DNA of 64,000 nt from Ferrimonas sp. YFM (GTDB lineage Bacteria > Pseudomonadota > Gammaproteobacteria > Enterobacterales > Shewanellaceae): assembly GCF_030296015.1 (NCBI RefSeq), contig NZ_AP027368.1, positions 1,612,001 through 1,676,000 of the forward strand, in the 5' to 3' direction. This document shows positions 54,162 through 62,473 of the stretch, piece by piece. Below the pieces are notes generated by a model. The model was not told the origin of the DNA. It was given only the letters and a program-made list of their open reading frames with translations, and did not search any database. Numbering within the stretch: position 1 is the stretch's first letter; the number at the start of each line of letters is the position of its first letter. The position numbers and the translations under genes were made by a program.

Positions 54162-55223
54162 TTATAGCTCGGGCACTGAGGCCCGGTTGGTCTCGGCCTC
54201 GGGCCGAAGAAGTTGATTAAAGGCCTGGCTGCGGTGAACCCGGATCTGGCCAAAGTGATCTTCGATGAGCATCACCGCCAGTTGCTGCCGCTCCGCCAGG
54301 GCCAGGGTGTCCTTGACGCCCATTACCATGGCCGCAGTAGCCAGGCCATCAGCCGTGGTGCAGCTGGGGGCAATGACGGTGGCGGACACCACCTGGGTTT
54401 GCACCGCCCTGCCGGTTTTGGGATCGATAATGTGGGAGAAGCGGGTGCCCTGGCTTTCGAAATAGCGCCGATAGTCTCCAGAGGTGGCCACAGCCTGGTT
54501 ATTCAGGGCGATGCGGGTGGTATCGCTATAGCTGGCAGGCCTGGGGTTATCCACGCCCACAGTCCAGGGCCGCCCATCTGCCCTTGTGCCCCTGGCCATC
54601 ACTTCGCCGCCTATCTCCACCAGAAAGTGGTGGATGCCGCTCTCCTGAAGCAACTGACCCATGGCATCAACCCCATAGCCCTTGGCGATGGCCGACAGAT
54701 CCAGCCTGGTGCGCTCCCGGGTTTTGGTGAGTTCGTCTTGGTCGAGGGTGATGCTGTCGAGGCCGGTGTGAGCTCGCACTTCGGCGATCTCTTCATGGGT
54801 GGGCACTCGTCCGGGAAGCCCATAGGGGCCAAACCCCCACAGGTCGATAAGCGGGGCTATGGTGATGTCCAGGGCGCCGCCGGTAAGGCGCCCCAGGCGC
54901 ATCGCTTCGCGGATGACCTGATGCAGCTCAGCGGAGAGCTTCAAGGGGTGGCGGGCTGAAGCTTCATTGACCGCATTGATTTCGGAGTCGCTGCGCCAGG
55001 TCGACATGCTGGCATTGATCTTCTCCAGCCTGGCTTCCACCTTCAGGTGCAGTTGGTAGACCTCTTTGGCGCTAGTGGGGGCTGCCGACCAGGAGATGGC
55101 GTACTTGTTGCCCATGGTTTGCCCATAGAGGTGATAAACCTTGTGTTGCTGTTCCGCCACAGACCCATAAGAGGTCATTAGGAAGCTAATAAACATCAGA
55201 GATAAATAAAGCTGTCGGCGCAT
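54162..55223 (-). CDS. apbE: FAD:protein FMN transferase (ApbE family), exported
   Basis: This 353-residue flavin transferase has an N-terminal signal peptide (LYLSLMFISFLMTSYGSVA) and standard blocks: STWRSDSEINAVNEA, GGALDITIAPLIDLWGFGP, LDLSAIAKGYGVDAM, VEIGGEVMARG, AVATSGDYRRYF and HIIDPKTGRAVQTQVVSATVIA, then CTTADGLATAAMVMG. It should attach FMN to a periplasmic or surface protein. The diheme lipoprotein encoded 14 bp downstream, with a DGKTGAS motif, is the likely target. It differs clearly from the ApbE at 21110, which lacks a signal peptide. Confidence 0.92.
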   Translation of the reverse strand: MRRQLYLSLMFISFLMTSYGSVAEQQHKVYHLYGQTMGNKYAISWSAAPTSAKEVYQLHLKVEARLEKINASMSTWRSDSEINAVNEASARHPLKLSAELHQVIREAMRLGRLTGGALDITIAPLIDLWGFGPYGLPGRVPTHEEIAEVRAHTGLDSITLDQDELTKTRERTRLDLSAIAKGYGVDAMGQLLQESGIHHFLVEIGGEVMARGTRADGRPWTVGVDNPRPASYSDTTRIALNNQAVATSGDYRRYFESQGTRFSHIIDPKTGRAVQTQVVSATVIAPSCTTADGLATAAMVMGVKDTLALAERQQLAVMLIEDHFGQIRVHRSQAFNQLLRPEAETNRASVPEL

Positions 55224-55567
55224 TTTTTCTTTTGGCTTAAATAACCGTGTTTAAAAAGTTAACGCCGAGAAACTTTGTATGAAACTGGCGTTTTTACATT
55301 GTGTGACATTGCACCTTACCCCTGATGTTTAACTCATTGTTGGGTAAACATATACGTAAGATTGATAATGGATATGCCAATTCCGCCTATCTGACCCAGT
55401 GCACTTTTTGGGGCCGATTTGAGGCCTGAGCAGAGGGCAAGCTGTTTGCTGTGGCCTAACGGACACTGTGGCATTGGTCATCTATTAGCGAACGAAATCG
55501 ACGGATATAGTAGGACAGCGTTGAAAGACCCGGCCGAAATTCAAACCCAATTTTCAGGAGAAACAGG
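55224..55567. other. AT-rich intergenic region between divergent genes
   Basis: 344 bp with no gene. It must carry the apbE promoter (minus) and that of the NTF2-like gene (plus). A possible plus-strand promoter is TTGGGT followed 18 bp later by GATAAT near 55360. I see no clear regulator site. Confidence 0.4.
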
Positions 55568-56141
55568 ATGAAGCGATTGACCTCCAAAACCATTCTGCTG
55601 CCACTGCTGTCCGCATTGATGGCCACCCCGGCGGTGGCCGGCGCCGAGCTCATCAATCCGGATGCCAGCGCCGACGCCAGGGAGATCAACCGGCCGGCCT
55701 TATGGCCGAAACCTACCAATCCAGTGGCGCCAGGATCTGAAAACAGCGAGGCACTTCAGGTGGTTCAGGGGTTTTTTCTCTGCCTACGGCAGGGGCGATA
55801 TGGAAGCGCTTAAGCACTACGTGGCCGAGGATGTGGAGTGGCACATTCCGGGACGACATCCGCTGGCGGGCACCAAGCGAGGCATTGAAGCGTTTATGCA
55901 GTTCTTCCATGAACTGGGTAAGGCCGGCTTTGCCGCCGAAGTGATGATACTGGCGGCCAACGATACCTATGTGATTGATGCCCACCGAGGCTGGAGCAGT
56001 CAAGCGCAAGAGAACATCGATATTAACTGGGTACTGTTATATCAGATTGAAGACGGCAAGATCCGCCGGGTGCAGAACTTTTCTGGGGACCTATATTCCT
56101 CCGATCAGTTTTTTAATCGCTTCGTTCAGTCGGAGAAGTAA
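55568..56141 (+). pseudogene. Exported NTF2/SnoaL-like protein gene, frameshifted
   Basis: The first frame gives a signal peptide (MKRLTSKTILLPLLSALMATPAVAG) and runs to VVQGFF; the family-like continuation SAYGRGDMEALKHYVAEDVEWHIPGRHPLAGT lies in the next frame and continues to 56141. The join falls at GGGG followed by six T (55772-55777); removing one base restores a 190-residue protein. The N-terminal frame otherwise stops at 55813. AGGAG before ATG 55568 is a good ribosome site. The fold is the ketosteroid-isomerase/SnoaL type. A read error, real mutation or transcript slippage are all possible. Confidence 0.8.
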
Positions 56142-56232
56142 TCGAGTTGAATTCACCTGATACTTTCATCTATGGGGGAGTATTAATGATTTCTCGGATT
56201 TGTTATCGAATAAAATAATCTTGGTAAAAAGT

Positions 56233-56925
56233 ATGCGACGCGAAAAACAGAAGGTTGCCCTGGTCACCGGGGGCAACCGGGGCATAGGTTTGGCCACAGT
56301 CCATGGATTGGCTCAGCGGGGAATCAAGGTGTTGTTGGGGTGTCGTGACCTGGCGTCTGGCGCACAAGCGGCAGAGGGCCTGGAAGGGGACGTGAATGTG
56401 GTGGCCCTTAACCTCTCAGATTCGGCAGAGCTGCAGCGACAGGTGGCGACCATCGAGGCCGAGTATCCACAGATAGACATACTGGTGAATAACGCCGCGG
56501 TGTTGGAGGAGGGCGATTTTGCGTCGGTGGAGTTCCAACACCTGATGAGCTCCATGCAGGTGAATGCTATGGCGGCGATGCAATTGACTCAGCACTTTGG
56601 CAATGCCATGGCCCGGCGAGGCTATGGGCGTATCGTCAATCTGTCTTCGGGCTGGGGGGCGTTTTCCGATGGTTTGACCGGACCCGCCGCCTACTCCATC
56701 AGTAAGGCTGCCCTGAACGCCGTCACCAAGGTGGCAGCCAACAGCTATCCCACTAACGTCAAAGTCAACGCGCTCTGCCCAGGCTGGGTTCGCACTCGTA
56801 TGGGCGGAGAGATGGCGACCCGTTCCGCAGAGCAGGGGGCGCAGACGGCCATCTGGTTGGCGCTGCTGGACGATGATGGGCCCTCCGGCCAGTTCTTTCG
56901 GGATAAAGAGGTTATCGACTGGTAG
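56233..56925 (+). CDS. Short-chain dehydrogenase/reductase, carbonyl-reductase-like
   Basis: This 230-residue SDR has the cofactor motif TGGNRGIG, the NNAA motif in DILVNNAAV, the catalytic serine in NLSSGWG and Y-S-I-S-K. It resembles NADPH carbonyl reductases that act on aldehydes, quinones or ketones. The start is uncertain: ATG 56233 has a poor ribosome site, and a 10-codon frame with a strong site lies just upstream. It sits between the NTF2-like gene and an iron alcohol dehydrogenase, which suggests carbonyl detoxification. Confidence 0.85.
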   Translation: MRREKQKVALVTGGNRGIGLATVHGLAQRGIKVLLGCRDLASGAQAAEGLEGDVNVVALNLSDSAELQRQVATIEAEYPQIDILVNNAAVLEEGDFASVEFQHLMSSMQVNAMAAMQLTQHFGNAMARRGYGRIVNLSSGWGAFSDGLTGPAAYSISKAALNAVTKVAANSYPTNVKVNALCPGWVRTRMGGEMATRSAEQGAQTAIWLALLDDDGPSGQFFRDKEVIDW

Positions 56926-57014
56926 GGACTTCGCTCAGGCGGCACATGACCACATCAAGAGATTCAGTGCCCAGTCGTTTGGTGATGAATGGGCGGGAAC
57001 ACTAAGAGGTATCT

Positions 57015-58196
57015 ATGGACAACTTTATCTATTCCATCCCCACCCGGGCTTACTTTGGCCGGGGGCAGGTGGCTAATCTGGGCAGTGCCGTTAGAGAGTT
57101 CGGCGGCAGCAAGGTGTTGCTGGCCTACGGCGGCGGTTCCATCAAGCGCAATGGCATCTTAGACGAAGTGCTGGCCGAGTTTGACAAGGAGGGGATCGCC
57201 CATGTCGAGCTGTCTGGCATCAAGCCCAATCCCAGAATCGAGAGTGTCGAGGAGGGCATCTCTCTGTATCGTCAGCATGGCTGTGACTTCATCCTGGCCG
57301 TGGGGGGCGGCTCGACTCTGGATGCTGCCAAGGCGATCGCCGCGGGGGTCAGTTACTCGGGGCCGGTTCTGGATCTGTTGACCGGAGTCGCTGCGATCAA
57401 CAGCCCTGCGCCTCTGGGCACCATACTCACCATGGCGGGTACCGGTTCGGAGATGGACGCCGGAGGCGTCATCACTGCCGGAGAGGACAACAAGAAGCTG
57501 GTGATCATGCACCCTGAGCTCAACCCCAGGTTCTCCATTCTGGACCCCGCATACACCTTCACCGTGCCGGCGCTTCACTCCATGGCCGGTTGCGCCGACA
57601 TCCTCTGCCATTTGATGGAGCAGTATTTCACCCCAGAGTCCGGCGCCGATGTGCAGGACAGGATGAATGAGGGACTGATGAAGGTGGTGCTGGAGCACGG
57701 GCCCCGTATTCTGGCCAATCCGGAAGATTATGACGCCAGGGCCAACATCATGTGGGCCAGTTCCATGGCGCTGTCCGGTTTTCAGCTGCTGCTGGGTAAG
57801 CCGGGATTCAAGTTTCCCATTCACTATCTGGGCCATGAGCTGTCCAGCCTCTACGACATGACCCATGGGGTAACCCTGGCGTTGCTGACACCGGCCTGGA
57901 TGCGTCATACGGTTGAGGCCAATCCCGATGCCCTGGCGGTGTTTGCCCGTTTTGCCCGTAACGTGTTCGATGTTAAGCAAAAGGATGAGCGGGCGGCGTT
58001 CGAGGCCGGCATCGATGCCTTGATTCAGTACTACCGGACCATTGGCATGCCGGTCAGCCTGGAGGCGGCCGGTGTCGAGGAGGAGAGATTGGAATATCTG
58101 GCGGAGAAGGCCACGGAAAATGGTGAGCTGGGGATTCTCTCCAGCATAGGTAAAGCCCAGGCGTTGGCGATCTATCAGACTGCCTATCGCCAGTAG
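57015..58196 (+). CDS. Iron-containing alcohol dehydrogenase, YqhD/BdhA-like
   Basis: This 393-residue group III dehydrogenase reduces aldehydes to alcohols with NAD(P)H. Metal ligands Asp195, His199, His270 and His284 are present (DILCHLMEQ and HYLGHELSSLYDMTHG). The nucleotide site reads GGGSIKRNG and AVGGGSTLDAAKAI. It is like butanol dehydrogenase and E. coli YqhD, which protects against reactive aldehydes. AGAGGT precedes ATG 57015. It lies 89 bp after the SDR gene, in the same direction. Confidence 0.92.
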   Translation: MDNFIYSIPTRAYFGRGQVANLGSAVREFGGSKVLLAYGGGSIKRNGILDEVLAEFDKEGIAHVELSGIKPNPRIESVEEGISLYRQHGCDFILAVGGGSTLDAAKAIAAGVSYSGPVLDLLTGVAAINSPAPLGTILTMAGTGSEMDAGGVITAGEDNKKLVIMHPELNPRFSILDPAYTFTVPALHSMAGCADILCHLMEQYFTPESGADVQDRMNEGLMKVVLEHGPRILANPEDYDARANIMWASSMALSGFQLLLGKPGFKFPIHYLGHELSSLYDMTHGVTLALLTPAWMRHTVEANPDALAVFARFARNVFDVKQKDERAAFEAGIDALIQYYRTIGMPVSLEAAGVEEERLEYLAEKATENGELGILSSIGKAQALAIYQTAYRQ

Positions 58197-58206
58197 TGGA
58201 CATAAA

Positions 58207-58224
58207 GGGGGCCATCAGGCCCCC
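58207..58224. terminator. Terminator between the alcohol dehydrogenase and nitroreductase
   Basis: GGGGGCC (58207-58213), loop ATCA, GGCCCCC (58218-58224), with a weak T-run on the plus strand. It lies between convergent genes. Confidence 0.65.
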
Positions 58225-58239
58225 TTCGCATCTCTTGCT

Positions 58240-58896
58240 TCAGCTTAGCTGAGTAAAGATCTCGGTCTCCGGCAGGCGGGACTTGGGCAGGGCGGCGTTA
58301 AAGTCGCCCTCTTTGCGGTAACCCAGGGCCACCATGGCGACGGCGGTGTAGCCCTTCTCCAGCAGACCAAACTCCTCGTTCAGCACCTTGGTATCCAGAC
58401 CTTCAATAGGCAGGGCATCGATGCCCAGCGCTGCGGCGCCCAACAATACGGTGCCCATATTCAGATAGAGCTGCTTCTCCATCCAGTGCTGGGCATCTTT
58501 CAGATCGAAGCGGTGAATGTTCACGAAGGCGGAGCGGCCCATGTGCACCATCTCTTTATGCTCTGGTTCGGCAAAACGGCCATCGCGCTCTTCGGTGTTC
58601 AGCAGGTGCTGGGTGTAGTCATCGTCGATTCCGGTTTTGGCACAGAACACGATGACGTGGGAGGCGTTCAGTACCTTGGCCTCGTTGAAGGCGAAGAAGC
58701 CCTGGGTGCCCTTGGCGATGCGGTGACGACCCTCTTCGGAGTCGGCAATCACAAAGTGCCAGGGTTGGGAGTTGACGCTGGATGGGCTGAAGCGCAGCAG
58801 CGCCTTTACCTGGTCAAACAGCTCGGCGGGGATGGTTTGACTGCCATCAAACTCCTTGGTGGAGTAGCGGGACTGGACAATCTCTTTCAGATTCAT
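58240..58896 (-). CDS. NAD(P)H nitroreductase, NfsB-like (second copy)
   Basis: This 218-residue FMN enzyme has RYSTKEFDGSQ and FSPSSVNSQPWHFVIA, the same hallmark as the copy at 3928, and a C-terminal KGYTAVAMVALGYRKEGDF. It should reduce quinones or nitro compounds. It is divergent from an HxlR regulator with 99 bp between starts, the usual layout of an HxlR-controlled reductase. The shared terminator with the alcohol dehydrogenase lies at its 3' end. Confidence 0.92.
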   Translation of the reverse strand: MNLKEIVQSRYSTKEFDGSQTIPAELFDQVKALLRFSPSSVNSQPWHFVIADSEEGRHRIAKGTQGFFAFNEAKVLNASHVIVFCAKTGIDDDYTQHLLNTEERDGRFAEPEHKEMVHMGRSAFVNIHRFDLKDAQHWMEKQLYLNMGTVLLGAAALGIDALPIEGLDTKVLNEEFGLLEKGYTAVAMVALGYRKEGDFNAALPKSRLPETEIFTQLS

Positions 58897-58995
58897 GGAA
58901 AGCTCCTAACAGCATCATAGGTTGGCGTATGCTGTGTATAATAGGGATACATTCCTTTTAAACAAGTACGCACAGAAATGTGCTATAGGCACAAA
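58897..58995. promoter_or_regulatory. Divergent control region of nitroreductase and HxlR genes
   Basis: 99 bp. On the minus strand TTGTTT and TATTAT lie about 16 bp apart ahead of the nitroreductase. The near-palindrome GCACAGAAATGTGC (close to 58972-58985) could be an HxlR operator, though it is not proven. Confidence 0.4.
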
Positions 58996-59376
58996 ATGGA
59001 TACTGTAAAACGCACAAGATACTCCTCCTATCAGGGCAAGGGTTGTCCGGTGGAAGCGACTCTGGAGCTGTTCAGTGGCAAGGGGAAAGGGATGATCCTT
59101 TATCATCTGCTGGATGGGACCTTGAGGTTCAATGAGCTCAAACGCCGGGTGGGGTGCATTACCCAGAGAATGCTGACCAAGCAGCTGCGTGAGCTGGAAT
59201 CCTACGGCCTGGTGCATCGTAAGGTTTACCCTGAAGTGCCCCCCAAGGTGGAATACAGCCTCACTGAAACCGGTCGCAGCCTGGAGCCGATTCTGCTCTC
59301 TCTGAAACATTGGGGAGAGCAGCACGCCATGCCTATTCTGCTAGAGCGTCAGCAGCAGGAGGCGCTCGCCGACTAA
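58996..59376 (+). CDS. HxlR-family transcriptional regulator
   Basis: This 126-residue winged-helix protein has the HxlR hallmark near the N-terminus, [20 protein letters not shown], then [29 protein letters not shown]. The N-terminal cysteine is the position that senses electrophiles, quinones or aldehydes in YodB/HypR/QorR-type members. ATG 58996 is preferred; an upstream in-frame start would add six residues. It is divergent from the nitroreductase gene and next to carbonyl-reducing enzymes, so it is probably their regulator. Confidence 0.9.
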   Translation: MDTVKRTRYSSYQGKGCPVEATLELFSGKGKGMILYHLLDGTLRFNELKRRVGCITQRMLTKQLRELESYGLVHRKVYPEVPPKVEYSLTETGRSLEPILLSLKHWGEQHAMPILLERQQQEALAD

Positions 59377-59393
59377 TGGTTGGATGGCAATAA

Positions 59394-59417
59394 AAAAGCG
59401 CCCGCAAGGGCGCTTTT
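59394..59417. terminator. Bidirectional terminator between HxlR and decaheme cytochrome genes
   Basis: AAAAGCGCCC (59394-59403), loop GCAA, GGGCGCTTTT (59408-59417). Runs of A and T on the two sides suit both convergent genes. Confidence 0.9.
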
Positions 59418-59433
59418 GGGGTTGGGGCGGAAG

Positions 59434-61761
59434 TCAGTGATGAGCTTGCAGAACATCCCGGGTGCCATGAACCGCCTTGATGTCCTGAGCCTTACCGTCG
59501 CCATGACAGACGGCGCAGGATTCGGCGCCACTGAGCGGCGCGGTGTTGAGATCGCCGGTGATGACTGCGCCATTGGACTGGAAGTGCGCCAGGGCGGCCT
59601 CGGTGTTGTGGGTGTGACAACCGCGACAGGATTCCGCCACCGGCGAGATGTGGTAGTGGTTTCCCGAGAAAGCAGGATACTCGATCTCCATGGACTCCTT
59701 GCCCGAGGTCAGCTGGCCATTGGGCTGGAAGAAACCGCTCTCCGCCTTGTGACAGGCGCTGCAGCGCTGCTGAGACTCGGGGTATCCCTGGAGTTTGCCC
59801 TCCTTGAGGAACAGCCCTTCTCCATCCATCGAGGAGCCGGCGCCTGAGTGGACACGGTGGACCACGGTCACCAGATCGCGGTTGTGGTATTGAGCCGGGG
59901 TTTCCACCGCCTTGAGAGAGCCATCGGCCTGAGTGACATAATCCATCACTGAACCGTGGTAAGAACCGGCGGCGCTGGCATTGTGACACTGAGAACACTG
60001 GGCCAGATCGGTCAGGCCATAGGGCATCTTCGGCAGTGACAGCTCATCATGACAGGCGTTGCACTTGGCGGTGTCCACCGTCATCTGTTCGGCGTTGGCG
60101 CTCTGCAGTGTGTTGGCCTGCTGGCCCGGCGCACCGCCAATCAGTACTACGTCCACCGCCATTTGCATGGGGGAGATGGTGGCGCCGTCTGGGCAGATGG
60201 GGGTGTAGTACCCCCTGGCGTTGGCCAGTTTGTCCATGTCGTGCTTCACCAGCTTGTCACCGTCGGTGCACAGGGCGAAGTGAGGGGCGATGAGGGCGGT
60301 TTTGCCTCGCCAGTCGCCGGCGTTGGCCACAGTCAGCACCAGCTTTTGCTCGGCATTGACCAGAACGCCGTCGGTAGCCACACCAAGATGACTGTGCAGA
60401 TCGGCCAGTCCATCGCTTTTCACTTCGGTCAGAGTCAGTTCGGCGCCGTGGTGGGCGCCCAGTTTCTTCACCGCATAGTAGTCGCCAAGGTCCAGGCCGG
60501 GGAACAGTCCCTGGGTCTGATAGGTGAGGGTCAGGGTGTTTACATCGTCCAGCACAACGCTGTCCAGGGTCAGGGCAACCGCCTGTTTACCGGCATCAAT
60601 GTCGCCTACCTTGTGGACTGACTTGATGGCGCCGTCGTTATGGCATTGGTCGCACATCAGGTCATCGTTGAGGCCACTGTGGTCGAAACTCAGGGCAGTG
60701 TCCTGCTTGAAGCCAGGGTGACAGGCTTCGCAGGCGGAGACCGTTGGGGTCAGCCAGCTGTCGCCATTGTCATGACAGGTTTGGCACTCTGCCACTTTCT
60801 GGGGATAGCCGATGCGGCCGAAGTTTTGCGCCGCTTCACCGGTCAGGTTCTGCGCCCAGTGCAGCCTGTGCACCATGGCGGGCCAGTCCGGGTTCCAGCC
60901 TTTCACCTTGCCATCCTTGTCCCCTTTGAGGTTGATGGCATCGGTCTGGGCGATGCTGAAGTTGTGGCAGAGCACGCAGTTCTCGACGTTCTGGTAATTC
61001 TCATGGGCCTTGAGGCCATTGATGATGCCATCGTCCTCACCGTGACACTGCTGGCAGGCGGCACTGGAGACGCTGTCCTTGAGGGAGTGGGCGGCATCAC
61101 CGCTGGCGGGTACAAAGTCGAAGGTCTGGGAGAGAACCTTGTCGGTCAGGGGTTCGCCTTGGGCATTGACCACATTGAAGGCGCGCAGCAGCACCCGCTG
61201 CAGGGCATTCGGGTCCCACTGGTCGCTGATGATGGGGGCCGTGCCCTGGTGTTCCCAGGTCCCCAGGTAGCTGCCGGGCTGATCGTCATCTTCGGTCAGG
61301 GTGCAGGCATCGAACTCCCGCCCCATATAGTGGAATGTGCCGGTTTCAGAGCACATCAGATAGTAACCTTTACCTTCGGCGATCATCGGGTTTCGCCAGA
61401 GCAGGTCGGGCCCAATGTCGTCGGGGTTGTCTATCTGGCTGGCGGTGTAGACCGCCAGGCTGTCCAGCCCGGAGAAGGGCACGTTGTCTCCCTTGAGGTT
61501 TTTCCCGGTGACCCTGAATTTCAGGGAGAATGGCGCTCCGGGTTTCATCTGCAGATCGGCGGCTTCCAGCTGAAACTGGATGTGGTTATGGGCCTCGGCT
61601 GTGGTGGTGTAGCTGTTGGCATCCAAGCCAGGTTTTCCATTGTTGCCGTCTTTGCCATCCTGGCCATTTTGGCCATCATCGCCGTCGCTGCAGCCCCCCA
61701 GTGCCATCGCCATCATCAGGGCCACGGTCAGGGTTGTTCTACTGTATTGGTTCATCATCAT
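59434..61761 (-). CDS. OmcA/MtrC-family decaheme c-type cytochrome, lipoprotein
   Basis: This 775-residue surface cytochrome has ten C-x-x-C-H heme sites (CQQCH, CVLCH, CQTCH, CEACH, CDQCH, CNACH, CSQCH, CSACH, CRGCH, CAVCH). The lipoprotein signal ends at Cys24 (LGGC). A short collagen-like tract of G-x-y triplets (about residues 30-47) tethers the body. The order of two five-heme blocks separated by beta domains fits the family that passes electrons to metals or other acceptors outside the cell. No MtrA/MtrB partner is in the window. AGGA precedes the first of three ATGs. Confidence 0.95.
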   Translation of the reverse strand: MMMNQYSRTTLTVALMMAMALGGCSDGDDGQNGQDGKDGNNGKPGLDANSYTTTAEAHNHIQFQLEAADLQMKPGAPFSLKFRVTGKNLKGDNVPFSGLDSLAVYTASQIDNPDDIGPDLLWRNPMIAEGKGYYLMCSETGTFHYMGREFDACTLTEDDDQPGSYLGTWEHQGTAPIISDQWDPNALQRVLLRAFNVVNAQGEPLTDKVLSQTFDFVPASGDAAHSLKDSVSSAACQQCHGEDDGIINGLKAHENYQNVENCVLCHNFSIAQTDAINLKGDKDGKVKGWNPDWPAMVHRLHWAQNLTGEAAQNFGRIGYPQKVAECQTCHDNGDSWLTPTVSACEACHPGFKQDTALSFDHSGLNDDLMCDQCHNDGAIKSVHKVGDIDAGKQAVALTLDSVVLDDVNTLTLTYQTQGLFPGLDLGDYYAVKKLGAHHGAELTLTEVKSDGLADLHSHLGVATDGVLVNAEQKLVLTVANAGDWRGKTALIAPHFALCTDGDKLVKHDMDKLANARGYYTPICPDGATISPMQMAVDVVLIGGAPGQQANTLQSANAEQMTVDTAKCNACHDELSLPKMPYGLTDLAQCSQCHNASAAGSYHGSVMDYVTQADGSLKAVETPAQYHNRDLVTVVHRVHSGAGSSMDGEGLFLKEGKLQGYPESQQRCSACHKAESGFFQPNGQLTSGKESMEIEYPAFSGNHYHISPVAESCRGCHTHNTEAALAHFQSNGAVITGDLNTAPLSGAESCAVCHGDGKAQDIKAVHGTRDVLQAHH

Positions 61762-61794
61762 TTGTCCTGAATATTATTGATCTTGTTTTTGGTG

Positions 61795-62409
61795 TTATTT
61801 CAGATTTTTGAATTTATCCTCCAAATTATTTAGCCACTTAAGCCGTTTACTCTCTTTGGAGAATTTCACCATGGCGAGATTCATCCAGTGTCTGTTTTTG
61901 ATGCCTATCTTCCAAAACGTGCCCATCAATAGCGCTTTTTTTATGGCGTTACCAAAAAGAAGGCGATAAGCGATGGAGGGGGTGTTCATGGTGGTGATCA
62001 TGGTGACCCCTTTCAAACCGGGTAAACGAGACACCATGCCATTTCCCGATGAAATATAGTCATAGGCAATGCCGGGAAATATCACCTTGTCGATGAACCC
62101 CTTGGTGAGTGCCGGCATTAACTCCCACCAGATGGGGAAGATAAATACCAGATGCTCGGCCTGTTCCAGCCGGGACTTATAATCCAGTACCTGTTCGTCC
62201 AGCAGCGAGTAAGCGGCGTTGAGATCTTTTGATGCGGTGATAAAGGCTTTGAGATCCTTCTCCCTAAGGACGGGATCGAAGCCGTCTTTATCCAGGTTGA
62301 TCAGGTCAACCTGATGGCCGCCGCGGGTGAGCCCCTGGGTGACCGATGAGAGAATGGCGTGACAGAAACTGCCTTGGTATGGGTGGTTGTAGACGACCAG
62401 AACACGCAT
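61795..62409 (-). CDS. NAD(P)H:quinone reductase-like flavodoxin-fold protein
   Basis: This 204-residue protein has VYNHPYQGSFCHAIL near its start and FIFPIWWELMPALTKGFIDKV in the middle, the FMN-binding pattern of the KefF/MdaB/NQO family. It would reduce quinones with NAD(P)H in the cytoplasm. It ends 33 bp before the decaheme gene on the same strand and lies 64 bp after the Crp-like gene, so the three could be one unit. Codon use is more AT-rich near its C-terminus (KNRHWMNLAMVKFSKESKRL). Confidence 0.86.
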   Translation of the reverse strand: MRVLVVYNHPYQGSFCHAILSSVTQGLTRGGHQVDLINLDKDGFDPVLREKDLKAFITASKDLNAAYSLLDEQVLDYKSRLEQAEHLVFIFPIWWELMPALTKGFIDKVIFPGIAYDYISSGNGMVSRLPGLKGVTMITTMNTPSIAYRLLFGNAIKKALLMGTFWKIGIKNRHWMNLAMVKFSKESKRLKWLNNLEDKFKNLK

Positions 62410-62473
62410 GGCCCACTCCGTTTTGACTGGAATGGCGCCATGTTAGGTCATGAGTCTTTGAGGCGACGATAAC

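Noticed and set aside
55772-55777. Programmed ribosomal -1 frameshift at the T6 tract
   Set aside because: The needed shift is +1 (or -2), which does not fit the usual -1 slippery heptamer, and no downstream stimulator structure was seen; mutation or slippage kept as the open question.
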